NCBI RefSeq assembly: GCF_947507565.1
Contig: NC_089177.1
Coordinates: 362,648 to 426,647 of the forward strand
DNA: 64,000 nt
From: Oscarella lobularis
Lineage: Eukaryota > Porifera > Homoscleromorpha > Homosclerophorida > Oscarellidae
Reading direction: 5' to 3'
Position 1 is the first letter of the stretch, and the number at the start of each line of letters is the position of its first letter. The position numbers and the translations under genes were made by a program. The notes under the pieces were generated by a model. It did no database searches and was not told the DNA's origin. It was given only the letters and a program-made list of their open reading frames with translations. Below are positions 34,001 through 44,946 of the stretch, piece by piece.

Positions 34001-37000
34001 CGAGGATAGGGTCCTTGGTTAATGAAATGGTTCAATGCCAGATCGTTGATCAGATAGTCGGCGAATTGCTCTCAGGCGCCAGCAGAATTACGGCGAAATT
34101 TTGTTCTGTAGGTGCTCAAAAATTCGTTGACTGATATAGAGAGATACCACCTGTCTAGGATCTGGCACTTCTTGACATTTTTGTTCGGAGCCGATTTCAT
34201 CGTCAATACCTAGCTAATCGAAAGGACTTTGTACTCATGCTGCAAAAGCTCGTTAGGTAGAGGAACCATGCTAATTCTCCGACCTAATTCTCTAACTCTT
34301 TCCTGAGAGCAGGATTGAAGATACGGCGATTGATGTGAGTCAGGTAACGGTCTGTTTTTACGTGTCAAGCGTACTGCATTCTTTATCGGAAGACGGTGAG
34401 ACTCATTTCTAACGCTCGCATCTTTTCCTCTCATGTTTATCTAGAGAACTTCTGCCATCACTTCGTTTCGTGTAAATTGCTAAACGCTCTAATCTCCTCC
34501 GTATTCAACCTCCTTCAAATTCGCCTTCGACATCGCGTCGAAATGGGAAGCGGCAGCAGCGGCGGCACCGGCTGCTCGCTCGCCGTTTCGTCGGCACTCG
34601 ACGGCTCCGTCGCTCTCTTGGATCGAATTCCGTCGCGCCAACGAGACTCGGCTCCCTGCGTCATAACGTCAATTCGAGACCGATTCGACGTCGCGTCCGC
34701 GTCGTCGTCTCGCGACGCAACGCCAAGTGGAACGGCTCCGATCGCCGTCAAGTCGTTGAGCATGAAACCGTCGCATTCAGTCGGCGAAATAGAGGAAGAT
34801 GGCGAGGGTAAGACAAATCCTATAGCAACATTCTAGTTCAAGTCTTTCCTTCTTTTATTTTCTAGGTGTTGATGACGATGGTGAGTTTGCTTGCTGATGC
34901 TTTCGTGTGGGGGAGAAATCGCCGATTTCTTTTAGCTCTTTCTTCTGACGGTTCGTCGGTTATCGAAGAGCTCGAACGAACGTCGGCTGAAAGTCGCGCG
35001 TCTCAATCTCTTATCGATTACTATCACGAAGCGCACGACAACATTGAGTTCTTGACGTCGAATCTAATTCGGTATTTCGTCCTATCTCTCGCCAATTGCA
35101 TTCACCTAACAAAACAATGTATGCACGCAAACAAAAACCAAGACTTCTTTTAAATCAAAGTCATTTATAGCTCCTGATAGCGTTAGTGGAGCGGCTGCTT
35201 ATCATTGTCTCTGGTATCTTTTGATGGCGGCTCGGCCAGGCGCTTATCCTCCCTCTCTTTGGGTAAACCAGCTACGCAGCAGCTTGGTGTGGTGCGTTCA
35301 TTTGATATTTAAAGATTTCTGTGGAGCGAGCTCTGTGCGAAATGTCACTGATTGGTATATATAACCTGCTTGATCCGGTTGAGTTTGAAAGTAAAACGTT
35401 GCCTCAGAGGCGAAAGAAGAGAATGTCGACTGGGTTGAACTGAAGAGCGATAGGAAAGACATTATTACTATTGCTAGTGATAGGATGAAGGTGCGGAATA
35501 ATCACGCGAGACAAATAGAATACATTATTTTATTAAAGGTTCGGAATGAAAGTTGGACTTTTGAGACCGTAATAGCGAATCGCTCTGTTGGATTTTCATC
35601 TGACGTTACAGGGTGGTATTACGAGGCGAGTTTAGAGATCAAAGTGTTAATAGTATAGCTATCATTTGCGCGTAGGCAACTCTGAATACGAGTGGAATAA
35701 TGCAAATAGGTTGGGCAAGTCCAAAAGCAACGTTTCGTCCGGAGAAAGGTTTTACCTCGATATAGAATAATCGTACTGATCATGCCAGACTTGCAACCGT
35801 TCAGGAATTGGCGTGGGAAATTGCAATTTTTCTCACGCATTTGACGGTGGAAGAGGCCAAGCGTGGAACAGTCAACCCAAAGTAGGACTGTACATATACA
35901 CACACTCTGACTGTACTCTACACTCCACTATACAAAGGTGCATCTTGGTGGAAAGGATTATGGCAAGAGATGGCAGGAAGGCGACGTTCTTAGCTGCCTA
36001 CTCGACAGGTTTAGAGGCGAATTTTTCATGGACTCAAAAAAGTGTGTGGTGTTTTGCAGTACGGGAACCGTCTCGTTTTGGTTGAACGGGGAGAATCTTG
36101 GAGAAGCATTTCAAGGTATGTAGACACTGCCCGCGCAATTTAGAACTTCCAAACATCGACTAGGTATTGACACGGACGACGTGTGGCATCCTGCTCTATC
36201 ATTATGCACGGAGCAGCAGTGCAGCCTAAATTTTGGCTACGAACCTCTTCGGTCAGTATGACAGTATCCTCTGCTAGTTGAAACACGATTTTTACAGCTA
36301 CGAGCCACCGGAAGGATTCAAGTCTGTTTCAGCAGCGGCTGTCTACGATGACGTGGTAGTAGAAGGGGAAATTGAGTCGACAGCGACTGGTTTGCGTTCT
36401 ACTGGCTCTCGTTTGCTCTAGTAACAAATGCTTTAGGAAATTACATAATTGAAATCTCGGAAGACGCGTTTGCTTCTGATGGAAGCATTTTTACAGCACC
36501 GTCTTCTATTGATTATTTTTACGAGATCGTTATAGTCCATACTGGACCTAAGAAGTGAGAATACTGTAGCTCTTTCTCGCCTGTTTGCATCAGAGTTATT
36601 TCTAGACAAATCTGGATTGGATTTCGCGAGTCGTTTGGACAACAAGTAGAGTTTTATTTCTTTAAAATTTCGCCGCTGATTTTTCATGCAGGTGCTATTT
36701 TCTTTACCATCGAATGTCCTGGCACGAGGAACGGTGATTGGCTGTGGGCTGGCGCTCTCTCCTCCCTCCATCTTCCTAACAGTGAACGGCAACGTAAAAG
36801 GTACAACCCTATATGGGCACACCCGACACTTTAGCGTCAATCAATGCAATGTAGGAATGCAGCACCACAACGTATCATTTTCTAGCACGTCCCCCTCTGT
36901 GTTCCCAACGTTCAGCATTCCTCGCGTTTCACTCAATCTAGGCCAGTACCCATTTGACTACGAAAAAGCGAACAGAGAGGCAGCGAGGACAAAAACACTG

Positions 37001-37054
37001 CAAAACTTGCTAGTCACGGGTAAAATGCGGGACTCAGCAATCAACGCGGACTAA
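31097..37054 (+). CDS. ARM-repeat protein with ILEI/FAM3 domain and two SPRY domains
   Basis: Many-exon gene. The N-terminus is a hydrophobic stretch (FGSFAIGFVSAASFEVF) that may be a membrane anchor. Exons from about 31210 to 33340 encode helical ARM/HEAT-like repeats (ETILRNCASSDEEVKATAM, LQSWAISQLHCLL). At 33385-33950 an ILEI/PANDER-type domain follows in frame: NVTIDGKEECIDGNG, LNVVVLDSTSF, RNFSTG, LRSLPNGTVILIVSKGDS and CSFVALIIKGRHC. More helical exons follow, a Ser-rich linker (about 34550-34780), then a SPRY domain at about 35540-36270 (TGWYYEATLNTSGIMQIGWA, FDGGRGQAWN, GTVSFWLNGENLG) and a second, weaker SPRY-like unit at 36430-36900 (IWIGFRESFG, SIFLTVNGNVKG). No RING found. The first SPRY looks closest to RSPRY1/RNF123. 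Function unknown. Splice phases support one gene across the ILEI junction. Stop at 37052-37054. Confidence 0.7.
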
Positions 37055-37143
37055 TGCGCAATGAAAATCTCAACGCGCCGCCGCTTGGCATGCGTCACTG
37101 CACCCGAAATGCGCATGTCTAACAAACAGTAAACTAACCTGTG

Positions 37144-39106
37144 ATGGCACCTGTGATGTCGCTCGTGGCCGCGTTTCGAGTTCTCTGCTTTTGCGCTCTG
37201 TTTTCTTTGCTGAACGGTACCTCTAGACCGCTGTGACTTCACGCCAACATCAGCTTACTGTTCACGTAGCCTCGTACAGTCCCTGTTGCACGTTTCCGTG
37301 CAAGAACGGGGGAGTTTGCATCGAAGATGCGTCCACAGTCGACGGCGGTTACTTTTGCGACTGCGAAACGACCGGCTACTACGGAACTCACTGCGAAAAC
37401 GGTAGAAGACAAAAAGCAAGCCTCGTGCATTCTTCTAACGGGAAGGGAGGATCTCGTGTTTAGCTTTCTGGGATACGTGGATTTCCGACCTTCTAAGACC
37501 CTCAATGGAATTCATGGATTGGCTGCGAGGTCATTATTATCCCCTATGGTACGTAGTCAATAACGTGAAGTGGATGAGAGACGCTGTTCAGCGGTTAGTA
37601 GTTCGAAAGAGCATCAAAGTCGGGCTCCTACCACCCCAATGGTCAACCTTGACCGATTATAAATCCATTCCAACGAACGACAATGCATCCTATTTTGCCC
37701 TGGTCTTACCACCAGTTCCCAAAAATTGTCCAACCGTCGTTGGAACGAAGGGACGCGAGAATTTCCCTTCTGTGGACGAGATTGTCGAAAAGCTATTCAA
37801 GCGAACGAAATTCATTCCCGAACCGAGTCGAACTAGTTTGCTTTTGCCGATTTGGGGCCAGCACTTTTCTCATCAATTTCTCAAAACGATTCCAGACGGC
37901 GATGCCCGTTTGACGGAGTCGGCACATCACGCCGACATGAGCCACGTCTACGGGGACACCCTCGAACAACAGGCGGCAATTCGAACATTCAAGGACGGAC
38001 GACTGAAATCCCAAGTATATCTAAATTAGGCATCTAAGAAGAAAAATTAATAATTTTATCTAATTAAGATTATTGATGGAGAAGAATGGCCGCCTTATAC
38101 AGAAGACGCGCCCGTGAAATTGAGAGTAAAAGTAGTCGACATGCCCGAAGAAAAAAATTTCGCTCTCGCTCACCCCTCCTTTGGGCTCTTTCCCGGTCTC
38201 CTAGCATTATCCACTATATGGCTAAGAGAGCACAATCGCGTCGTAGGTCTCCTCCAAAAGGATCATCCCAATTGGGATGACGAACGTCTTTATCAGACGG
38301 GCCGAATGATAAGTGTAGTCACTCAACTTCGCATAACGATCAACCAATATCTCGCTCAGCTAGGCGGCGGTTATTTCAAATTTAAATTCGATCCGTTTCT
38401 CATGCACGGTACGGAGTTTCCGTACGGGGCGAACCGAATAGCGGCGGAATTTTATATTCTCTATCATTGGCACGCTCTCTTGCCGGACGTTTATAGAATC
38501 GGCGATACCGATTATCCCGCGGAGAATCTTACTCGTCACGTGGGTCTTCTTCTAAAGCACGGGCTTCGCACGTTTTTCGAGTCCGTCTCTAAGCAAATAT
38601 GCGGTAAACCGTCTCATTCGAATTTCGGTAAGGAAGCCCAGGCAGTAGCGAAAAAAGTTTTGAAACAAATGCGTCATTTTCGCATCCAGCCGTTGAATCG
38701 CTATCGCGAACTGTTGAGTCTAAAGCCGTTTGAAAACTTCGAAGAGATGACCGGAGAGACGGAGGTTGCTCGTGTAGCGCGCGAAGTGTACGGCGACATC
38801 GACGCCGTTGAATTTTTTCCGGGTATCATGTTGGAGCAGACGAAACCTTGGGGACTTTTTAGTACCACGTTGAGTCACCTGGGAATCGTGTGCGCCGCGC
38901 AGGGTCTTTTTAGCGACATCTTATTTTCTCCCAAGTGGTGGAGGCCTTCGACGTACGGCGGCAAGATCGGTTGGAAAATTGTCAATACCGAAGTAACGGT
39001 TCAGGAGTTTATTTGTCGCAATATCGAAGGCGACTGTCCCGAGCTACAGTTTGAGGCTCCTGAAAATGATTACGTAGATCCACATCGTAATCATGATGAA
39101 CTCTAA
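37144..39106 (+). CDS. PTGS: Cyclooxygenase / prostaglandin G/H synthase
   Basis: Exons 37144-37216, 37270-37401, 37464-38014 and 38069-39106; 1794 nt, 597 aa, all phases consistent. Signal peptide; EGF domain with CCTFPCKNGGVC and CDCETTGYYGTHCEN; membrane-binding helices (WLRGHYYPLWYVVNNVKW); distal haem His motif HFSHQFLKT (about residue 204); IWLREHNRV; catalytic Tyr384 and proximal His387 in LYHWHALLPD; YGDIDAVEFFPG; and a C-terminal HDEL for ER retention. It would convert C20 polyunsaturated fatty acids to PGH2-type endoperoxides on the lumenal ER face. Differences: the position of aspirin-acetylated Ser530 is Ala (GIVCAAQGL for GAPFSLKGL), and Arg120 is not conserved in a straight alignment (VVRKSIKVG region). 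89 bp downstream of the ARM-SPRY gene. Confidence 0.93.
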
Positions 39107-39256
39107 AAAATAGATATTCTACTGGAGCGTGTCATAATGCAGTAGACTATTGAACTTGAGTAGAAACAGGCGCTTGAATCGATTATTAGAATTGAGATCA
39201 ACTACCGGATCTAATCAACTACCGCATCCAATGTGACACTGACTGAAGAGTAAGGA

Positions 39257-41040
39257 ATGAAAAGCTTGTCTCTTAAATTGTGTGCAGTGGCAAGTGCGGC
39301 TTCTTGCGTGATTATCTGTTGGGTGCCGTGCGTGATCTTTTTCGGCTGGCAGAGGGGAACGAGTGGAATCGTCATTTCTGATCTGGTACACCGTATTTGC
39401 TTTTACCGATCTATTCCGTATTGTGCGTCTAAGGGCAACTCCAGTTGTGATTACTCGATCGCGATCAATTTGTCGGCGGTGCTTGCTAATGCTTCTCCAC
39501 AGCTTCGCCTCGCTTTGATAGGAATTGCCGGTGGACGAGAAGTACTTCATCTCAACGCTGTACAACTGAGAACAGCATACGCGATCTTGGGAACTGACGA
39601 TTTTCCTTTACCTGAAAACCTAACGCTTTCCCCGGAACAAGTGTCTGGTCTTCTTCGTCTGCTATCACCCACTTCTCAATCAATCCTTCTCGGTATTGCT
39701 TCACTTAGCTAATAAACCCTAATTGCAATTCTATTATTGACAGATGGCGTCAATTTGACATGCAACACAGATATGACTCTCAACGACGAACGACGCTGCT
39801 GCTACTACTCTTGTAAGACTTGGGAATGGCTAGATAACTCTTTTACCGTTGCTGACGACGCTCTCTTCTGGATTACGCTTGTGCTCGGAATACTGTCTCT
39901 ACTCTTGACTGCACTACTGACAGTCAAAGCAAATTCAAGGTGAGCTACAGCGTAGGTCTGAGTATAAATTGTTTAGAGTTTAGAATGCATCACATATAGG
40001 AGAAAATTTCCTTTACTCACAACAGCATGGTACGTTTTACTCTGCTTGATTACTCCAAGTGAGTCAAAAACGCGTCCTTGGCTTCATTCGTCGTATTCAG
40101 CCAATCGTGTTTCTCTCTCAGCCTTAGTTGAAACTGCTGGAAGAATTATGGGTAGAAATAGGGCAATATGCTGCGGCAAAGATGACGTGTTTGAGGTTCT
40201 AGATAAAAGCGATTGCCTATACTCCATTGTTTACGGTACATGCCATTCTGAGCGCGTATGATATCAAAAGGCGTTTCTTCTGTTTTAGGCATAGTAGAGC
40301 GATGGTTGCACCTAGCCGCAATCTTCTGGCTGGCGTGTGGGTTTTTTGACTTGTGGTTCATACTTGCTCTGCTGAAAGGAGACGTATTTGATCGCTGGTC
40401 CAGGCAGATTCACGTCGCTCAGTTTGTCGGCGTTTGGAGCTTAAGCGCTCTGATAACCCTGATCCCATTGAAGGAACAAGTGCTTACTCTAGCGCTTCTC
40501 TTGGTTTTTCGCGCGTCGGTACAACGGGTGACTTGGGCTATTACACCGCTACACTGCCTTTACAGTTGGTCACATCACTTCTTGGGCTTATCCTACCTCA
40601 TCTCGTCTACACACTTCGAAAGAGGGTACGAAGACTGTCACATGAATTTACAGTATATCACCGCATTGATACATAATAGAGCATTGAGAGAAAAGTGCTG
40701 ATGGCTAATTCGGAGGAAACAAAGTCTGATGTTCACGTTCGTCAGCTGAAGGACGTAGATCGTCGCTTCCTTTATCTTCTGATCTTTTTTCTTCTAATAT
40801 TCCTGATTCAGATAGTTAGATACGTCGTCGAATTTGCTGTTAGTCGCAGCATTAACTTTGACGAGGCTTTCAGGGAGTACGTGACCTGCACAATGCTGAA
40901 CGAGAAGACGAATTGCGAAAATTTCCCGCGCTACAAGAGCTATTCTATGCCACCTTTACCTTACAAAGAATCACTATTCTGACATGCTTACTAAGCATAA
41001 CGTATTATGTGAGTTTTGACAAAAACGTCAGAGCTGTATG
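39257..41040 (+). CDS. Divergent seven-transmembrane receptor, possibly Frizzled class, frame-disrupted
   Basis: Exon 1 from 39257 encodes a hydrophobic leader and an extracellular part with few Cys (no Frizzled CRD). Following exons give CCYYSCKTWEWL, then helix 1 (ALFWITLVLGILSLLLTALLTV), RRKFPLLTTAWYVLLCLI, helix 3 (WLHLAAIFWLACGFFDLWFIL), QIHVAQFVGVWSLSALITLI, LPLQLVTSLLGLILPHLVYTL, and RRFLYLLIFFLLIFLIQIV. The order and spacing resemble class F receptors. Two frame changes (near 40470 and near 40928) are not explained by introns I can see, and the last helix frame runs straight into the GGACAATTTGTCC array. It may be a decaying gene, may contain assembly indels, or may have splice sites I missed. 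Class assignment is tentative. Confidence 0.45.
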
Positions 41041-41275
41041 GGACAATTTGTCCTGGGGACAATTTGTCCTGGGACAATTTGTCCTGGGACAATTTGTCCT
41101 GGGGACAATTTGTCCTGGGAACAATTTGTCCTGGGGACAATTTGTCCTGGGACAATTTGTCCTGGGGACAATTTGTCCTGGGGACAATTTGTCCTGGGAC
41201 AATTTGTCCTGGGACAATTTTTCCTGGGGACAATTTGTCCTGGGGACAATTTATTCATAGGACAATTTGTCCTGG
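41040..41275. repeat. Palindromic minisatellite, 15-16 bp unit, about 15 copies
   Basis: Unit GGGACAATTTGTCCTG; inside it GGACAA-T-TTGTCC is a perfect inverted repeat with one central base, so each unit can fold. Units are 15 or 16 bp (GGG or GGGG spacer). Copies 6, 12 and 14 carry point differences. There are no stops in several frames, so long spurious ORFs cross it. Confidence 0.95.
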
Positions 41276-41413
41276 TCAAATGGGCTCCCTTTAGTCAAAT
41301 GGGCTCTCTTTGGTCAAATGTACTCTCTTTGGTCAAATGTACTCTTTGGTCAAATCTGCTCTCTTATGTCAAATGCTTTGGTCAAATGGGCTCTCTTTGG
41401 TCAAATGTGCTCT
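41274..41413. repeat. Second minisatellite, about 19-bp unit, about 8 copies
   Basis: Consensus GGTCAAATGKGCTCTCTTT, with shortened copies (13 and 14 bp). It abuts the first array and the third, with no unique sequence between. Confidence 0.9.
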
Positions 41414-41415
41414 TC

Positions 41416-43866
41416 TGCATAAAGCTGCATAAATGCAGCAACTATTCTGCATAAATGCTGATTTATTCTGCAAAAATGCAGAATTTATTCTTCTTAAATG
41501 CAGCATTTATTCTGCATAAATGCTGTATTTTTTCTGCATAAATGCAGCAATTATTCTTCATAAATGCAGCATTTATTTTGCATTAACGCAGCATTGATTC
41601 TGCATCAATGCAGCATTGATTCTGTATCAATGCTGCGTCAATGAAGCATTGATTCTGCATTGATTCTGCATCATTGCAGCATTGATTCTACGTCAATGCA
41701 GCATTGATTCTGCATAAATTCTGCATCAATGTAGCATTCATTCTTCGTTCATTCTGCATCAATGCAGCATTGATTCAGCATTGATTCTGCATCAATGCAG
41801 CATTGATTCTGCATTGATTCTGCATCAATGCAGCATCGATTCTGCATCAATGCTGCATTGATTCTGCATCAATGCAGCATCGATTCTGCATCAATGCAGC
41901 ATTGATGCAGAATCAATGCTGCGTTGATGCAGAATCAATGCAGCATTGATTCTGCATCAATGCAGCATTGATTCCGCATCAATTCAGCAAGGATTCTGCA
42001 TTGATTCTGCATTCTGCATATATGCAGAATCAATGCTGCATTAATGCAGAATCAATGCTGCATTAATGCAGAATCAATGCTGCATTGATGCAGAACTGAT
42101 GCAGAATCAATGCTGCTTTGATGCAGAATCAATGCTGCATTGATGCTGAATCAATGCTGCATTGATGCAGACTCAATGCAGAATGAATGTTTCATTGATG
42201 CAGAATCAATGCTATCAATGCAGCATTGATTCTGCATTGATTCTGCATCGTTTATGCATCAATGCAGCATTGATTCTGCATCAATGCAGCATTCATTCGG
42301 CATCAATGCAGCATTGATTCTGCATTGATTCTGCACCAATGCAGCATTGATTCTGCATCAATGCAGCATTGATTCTGCATCAATGCAGCATTGCAGAATC
42401 AATGCAGCATTGATTCCGCATCAATTCAGCATTGATTCCGCATCAATTCAGCATGGATTCTGCATTGATTTTGCATTCTGCATATATGCAGAATCAATGC
42501 TGCATTAATGCAGAATCAATGCTGCATTAATGCAGAATCAATGCTGCATTGATGCAGAACTGATGCAGAATCAATGCTGCTTTGATGCAGAATCAATGCT
42601 GCATTGATGCTGAATCAATGCTGCATTGATGCAGACTCAATGCAGAATGAATGTTTCATTGATGCAGAATCAATGCTATCAATGCAGCATTGATTCTGCA
42701 TTGATTCTGCATCGTTTATGCATCAATGCAGCATTGATTCTGCATTGATTCTGCACCAATGCAGCATTGATTCTGCATCAATGCAGCATTGATTCTGCAT
42801 CAATGCAGCATTGCAGAATCAATGCAGCATTGATTCCGCATCAATTCAGCATTGATTCCGCATCAATTCAGCATGGATTCTGCATTGATTTTGCATTCTG
42901 CATTTATGCAGAATCAATGCTGCATTAATGCAGAATCAATGCTGCAGTGATGCATTGATTCTGCATCAATGCAGCATCGATTCTGCATCAATGCAGCATT
43001 GATTCTGCATTGATTCTGCATCAATGCAGCATTAATTCTGCAATGATTCTGCATCATTGCAGCATCGATTCTGCATTAATGCAGAATTTGTTCTCAATCA
43101 ATGCAGCACTGATTCTGCATCGTTTATGCATCAATGCAGCATTGATTCTGCATCAAAGCAGCATTCATTCGGCATCAATGCAGCATTGATTCTGCATTCT
43201 GCATATATGCAGAATCAATGCTACATTGATGCAGAATCGATGCTGCATTGATGCAGAATCGATGCTGCATTGATGCAAAATCAATGCTGCATTGATGCAG
43301 AATCAATGCTGCATTGATGCTGAATCAATGCTGCATTGATGCATTGATTCTGCATCAATGCAGCATCGATTCTGCATTAATGCAGAATTTGTTCTCAATC
43401 AATGCAGCACTGATTCGGCATTGATTCTGCATCGTTTATGCATCAATGCAGCATTGATTCTGCATCAATGCAGCATTCATTCGGCACCAATGCAGCATTG
43501 ATTCTGCATCAATGCAGCATTGATTCTGCATCAATGCAGCATTGCAGAATCAATGCAGCATTGATTCCGCATCAATTCAGCATTTATTCCGCATCAATTC
43601 AGCATGGATTCTGCATTGATTCTGCATTCTGCATTTATGCAGAATCAATGCTGCATTAATGCAGAATCAATGCCGAATGAATGCTGCATTGATGCAGAAT
43701 CAATGCTGCATTGATGCATAAACGATGCAGAATCAATGCAGAATCAGTGCTGCATTGATTGAGAACAAATTCTGCATTAATGCAGCATTGATTCTGCATC
43801 AATTCTGCATTAATGCAGCATTGATTCTGCATAAATGCAGAATGCAGAATCAATGCAGAATCCATG
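41416..43866. repeat. Hairpin-type satellite built on TGCATYAATGCAG, with higher-order repeats
   Basis: About 2.45 kb of variants of CTGCATCAATGCAGCATTGATT. CTGCAT-CA-ATGCAG is an inverted repeat, and the polarity of the array flips several times (segments reading CAGAATCAATGCTGCATTGA are the reverse complement). A block starting GGATTCTGCATTGATT recurs at about 41991, 42455, 42875 and 43603, so higher-order units of about 420-730 bp exist. The left end (41416-41580) uses AAATGCAG variants, an older or transitional form. It runs directly into the assembly gap, so true length is unknown. Confidence 0.95.
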
Positions 43867-44066
43867 NNNNNNNNNNNNNNNNNNNNNNNNNNNNNNNNNN
43901 NNNNNNNNNNNNNNNNNNNNNNNNNNNNNNNNNNNNNNNNNNNNNNNNNNNNNNNNNNNNNNNNNNNNNNNNNNNNNNNNNNNNNNNNNNNNNNNNNNNN
44001 NNNNNNNNNNNNNNNNNNNNNNNNNNNNNNNNNNNNNNNNNNNNNNNNNNNNNNNNNNNNNNNNNN
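43867..44066. other. Assembly gap (200 N)
   Basis: Exactly 200 N, a placeholder size, at the end of the satellite. The missing DNA probably holds more satellite plus the 5' part of SNRNP27. Confidence 0.98.
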
Positions 44067-44878
44067 GTAGGAGCCGTTCTAGAGGTAAATTGAAACGCAC
44101 GCATTTTCCACAGTAGTCACCAACCTGCTCAGATCGACGGAGAAGTCGAAGTCGCTCGAATTCTCGAGATCGAGACCGCTACCGCTACAGACGACAACGC
44201 TCAAGGTCAAGAGAAAGACGCAGGCGACGAGGCAATGACAAATCCCCTTCGACAGCACACAAACTTATCATTCACTCACTATTTTAGACGATCGCTCACG
44301 ATCAAGATCGCCTGGCCGCCGCCGAAGTAGAAGGTAAGATTTTATGACGTCATAACGCGACGAAGGCGCTAGAGTATAGTTAATAATTAATAATTGACTA
44401 TATATAGATAGGCTATTATATAATCTAACCTCGCAATATATTCCCAAGATCGCGATCCCGATCGCCAAGGCGACATAAGCCCAGCAGCCGATCGCGCAGT
44501 CGATCCGGATCGCGCGAGAGACATCACAAAAAGCAGAAGAAATCGAAACACAAACACCATCACCGCGGTATTTACATACGCGTAGCTAGCTAGCTCTAAG
44601 GTTGGGAGTTTATTGAACTAGGGTCTGAGATCGATTTTAATGACGATGATGCTATGAAGAAGTTGATGGGCTTTGGAGGTTTTGACAGCACCAAGGTGGG
44701 GGGAGGGCTCTTAGCTACAAAACGAAGGGACGACACCTTTAATTTTTCTTCTATTATATAGGGTAAGAAAAGAGATGGCAATGATGTGAGCGCAATTCAC
44801 ACCAAGACGAAGACGCGATTCAGGCAGTACATGAATAGACACGGAGGTTTCAATCGTCCTCTCGACCCAATGAAATAA
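44067..44878 (+). CDS. SNRNP27: SNRNP27 (U4/U6.U5 tri-snRNP 27K protein), 5' partial
   Basis: Arg/Ser-rich exons ([20 protein letters not shown] near 44130-44200; [12 protein letters not shown] near 44448-44490; Lys/His-rich [13 protein letters not shown] near 44530-44566) lead to the diagnostic C-terminal domain [14 protein letters not shown] and, after an intron, [17 protein letters not shown] with [15 protein letters not shown]; stop TAA at 44876-44878. The protein is part of the spliceosomal tri-snRNP and influences 5' splice-site choice. The N-terminus is in or beyond the N gap. Convergent with RRP12, with 68 bp between stop codons. Confidence 0.9.
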
Positions 44879-44946
44879 GACACTTTTTGACTTTTAATGG
44901 CATACTGTAGTATTACTTGTGGGGGAAGTTGGGAGGGAGTCTGTTG

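Noticed and set aside
31097-37054. Splitting the ARM, ILEI and SPRY parts into separate genes
   Set aside because: Splice phases join them (acceptor TTGAAAAG into ESFSFCLHSADG, and GATAG acceptor after LNYKLEIG) and no promoter or stop separates them; kept as one gene with reduced confidence.
41040-41275. CRISPR-like array
   Set aside because: Units are regular and palindromic but there are no unique spacers and the context is eukaryotic; it is a minisatellite.
41005-41454. Several overlapping ORFs in both strands across the GGACAATTTGTCC array
   Set aside because: A stop-free repeat unit of 15-16 bp yields open frames everywhere; no start context or conservation.
43057-43865. ORFs rich in Met-Gln-His-Cys-Ser inside the TGCAT satellite
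   Set aside because: Direct translation of the satellite unit; no evidence for expression.
43725-44116. ORFs spanning the N gap
   Set aside because: They are artefacts of translating N as X.
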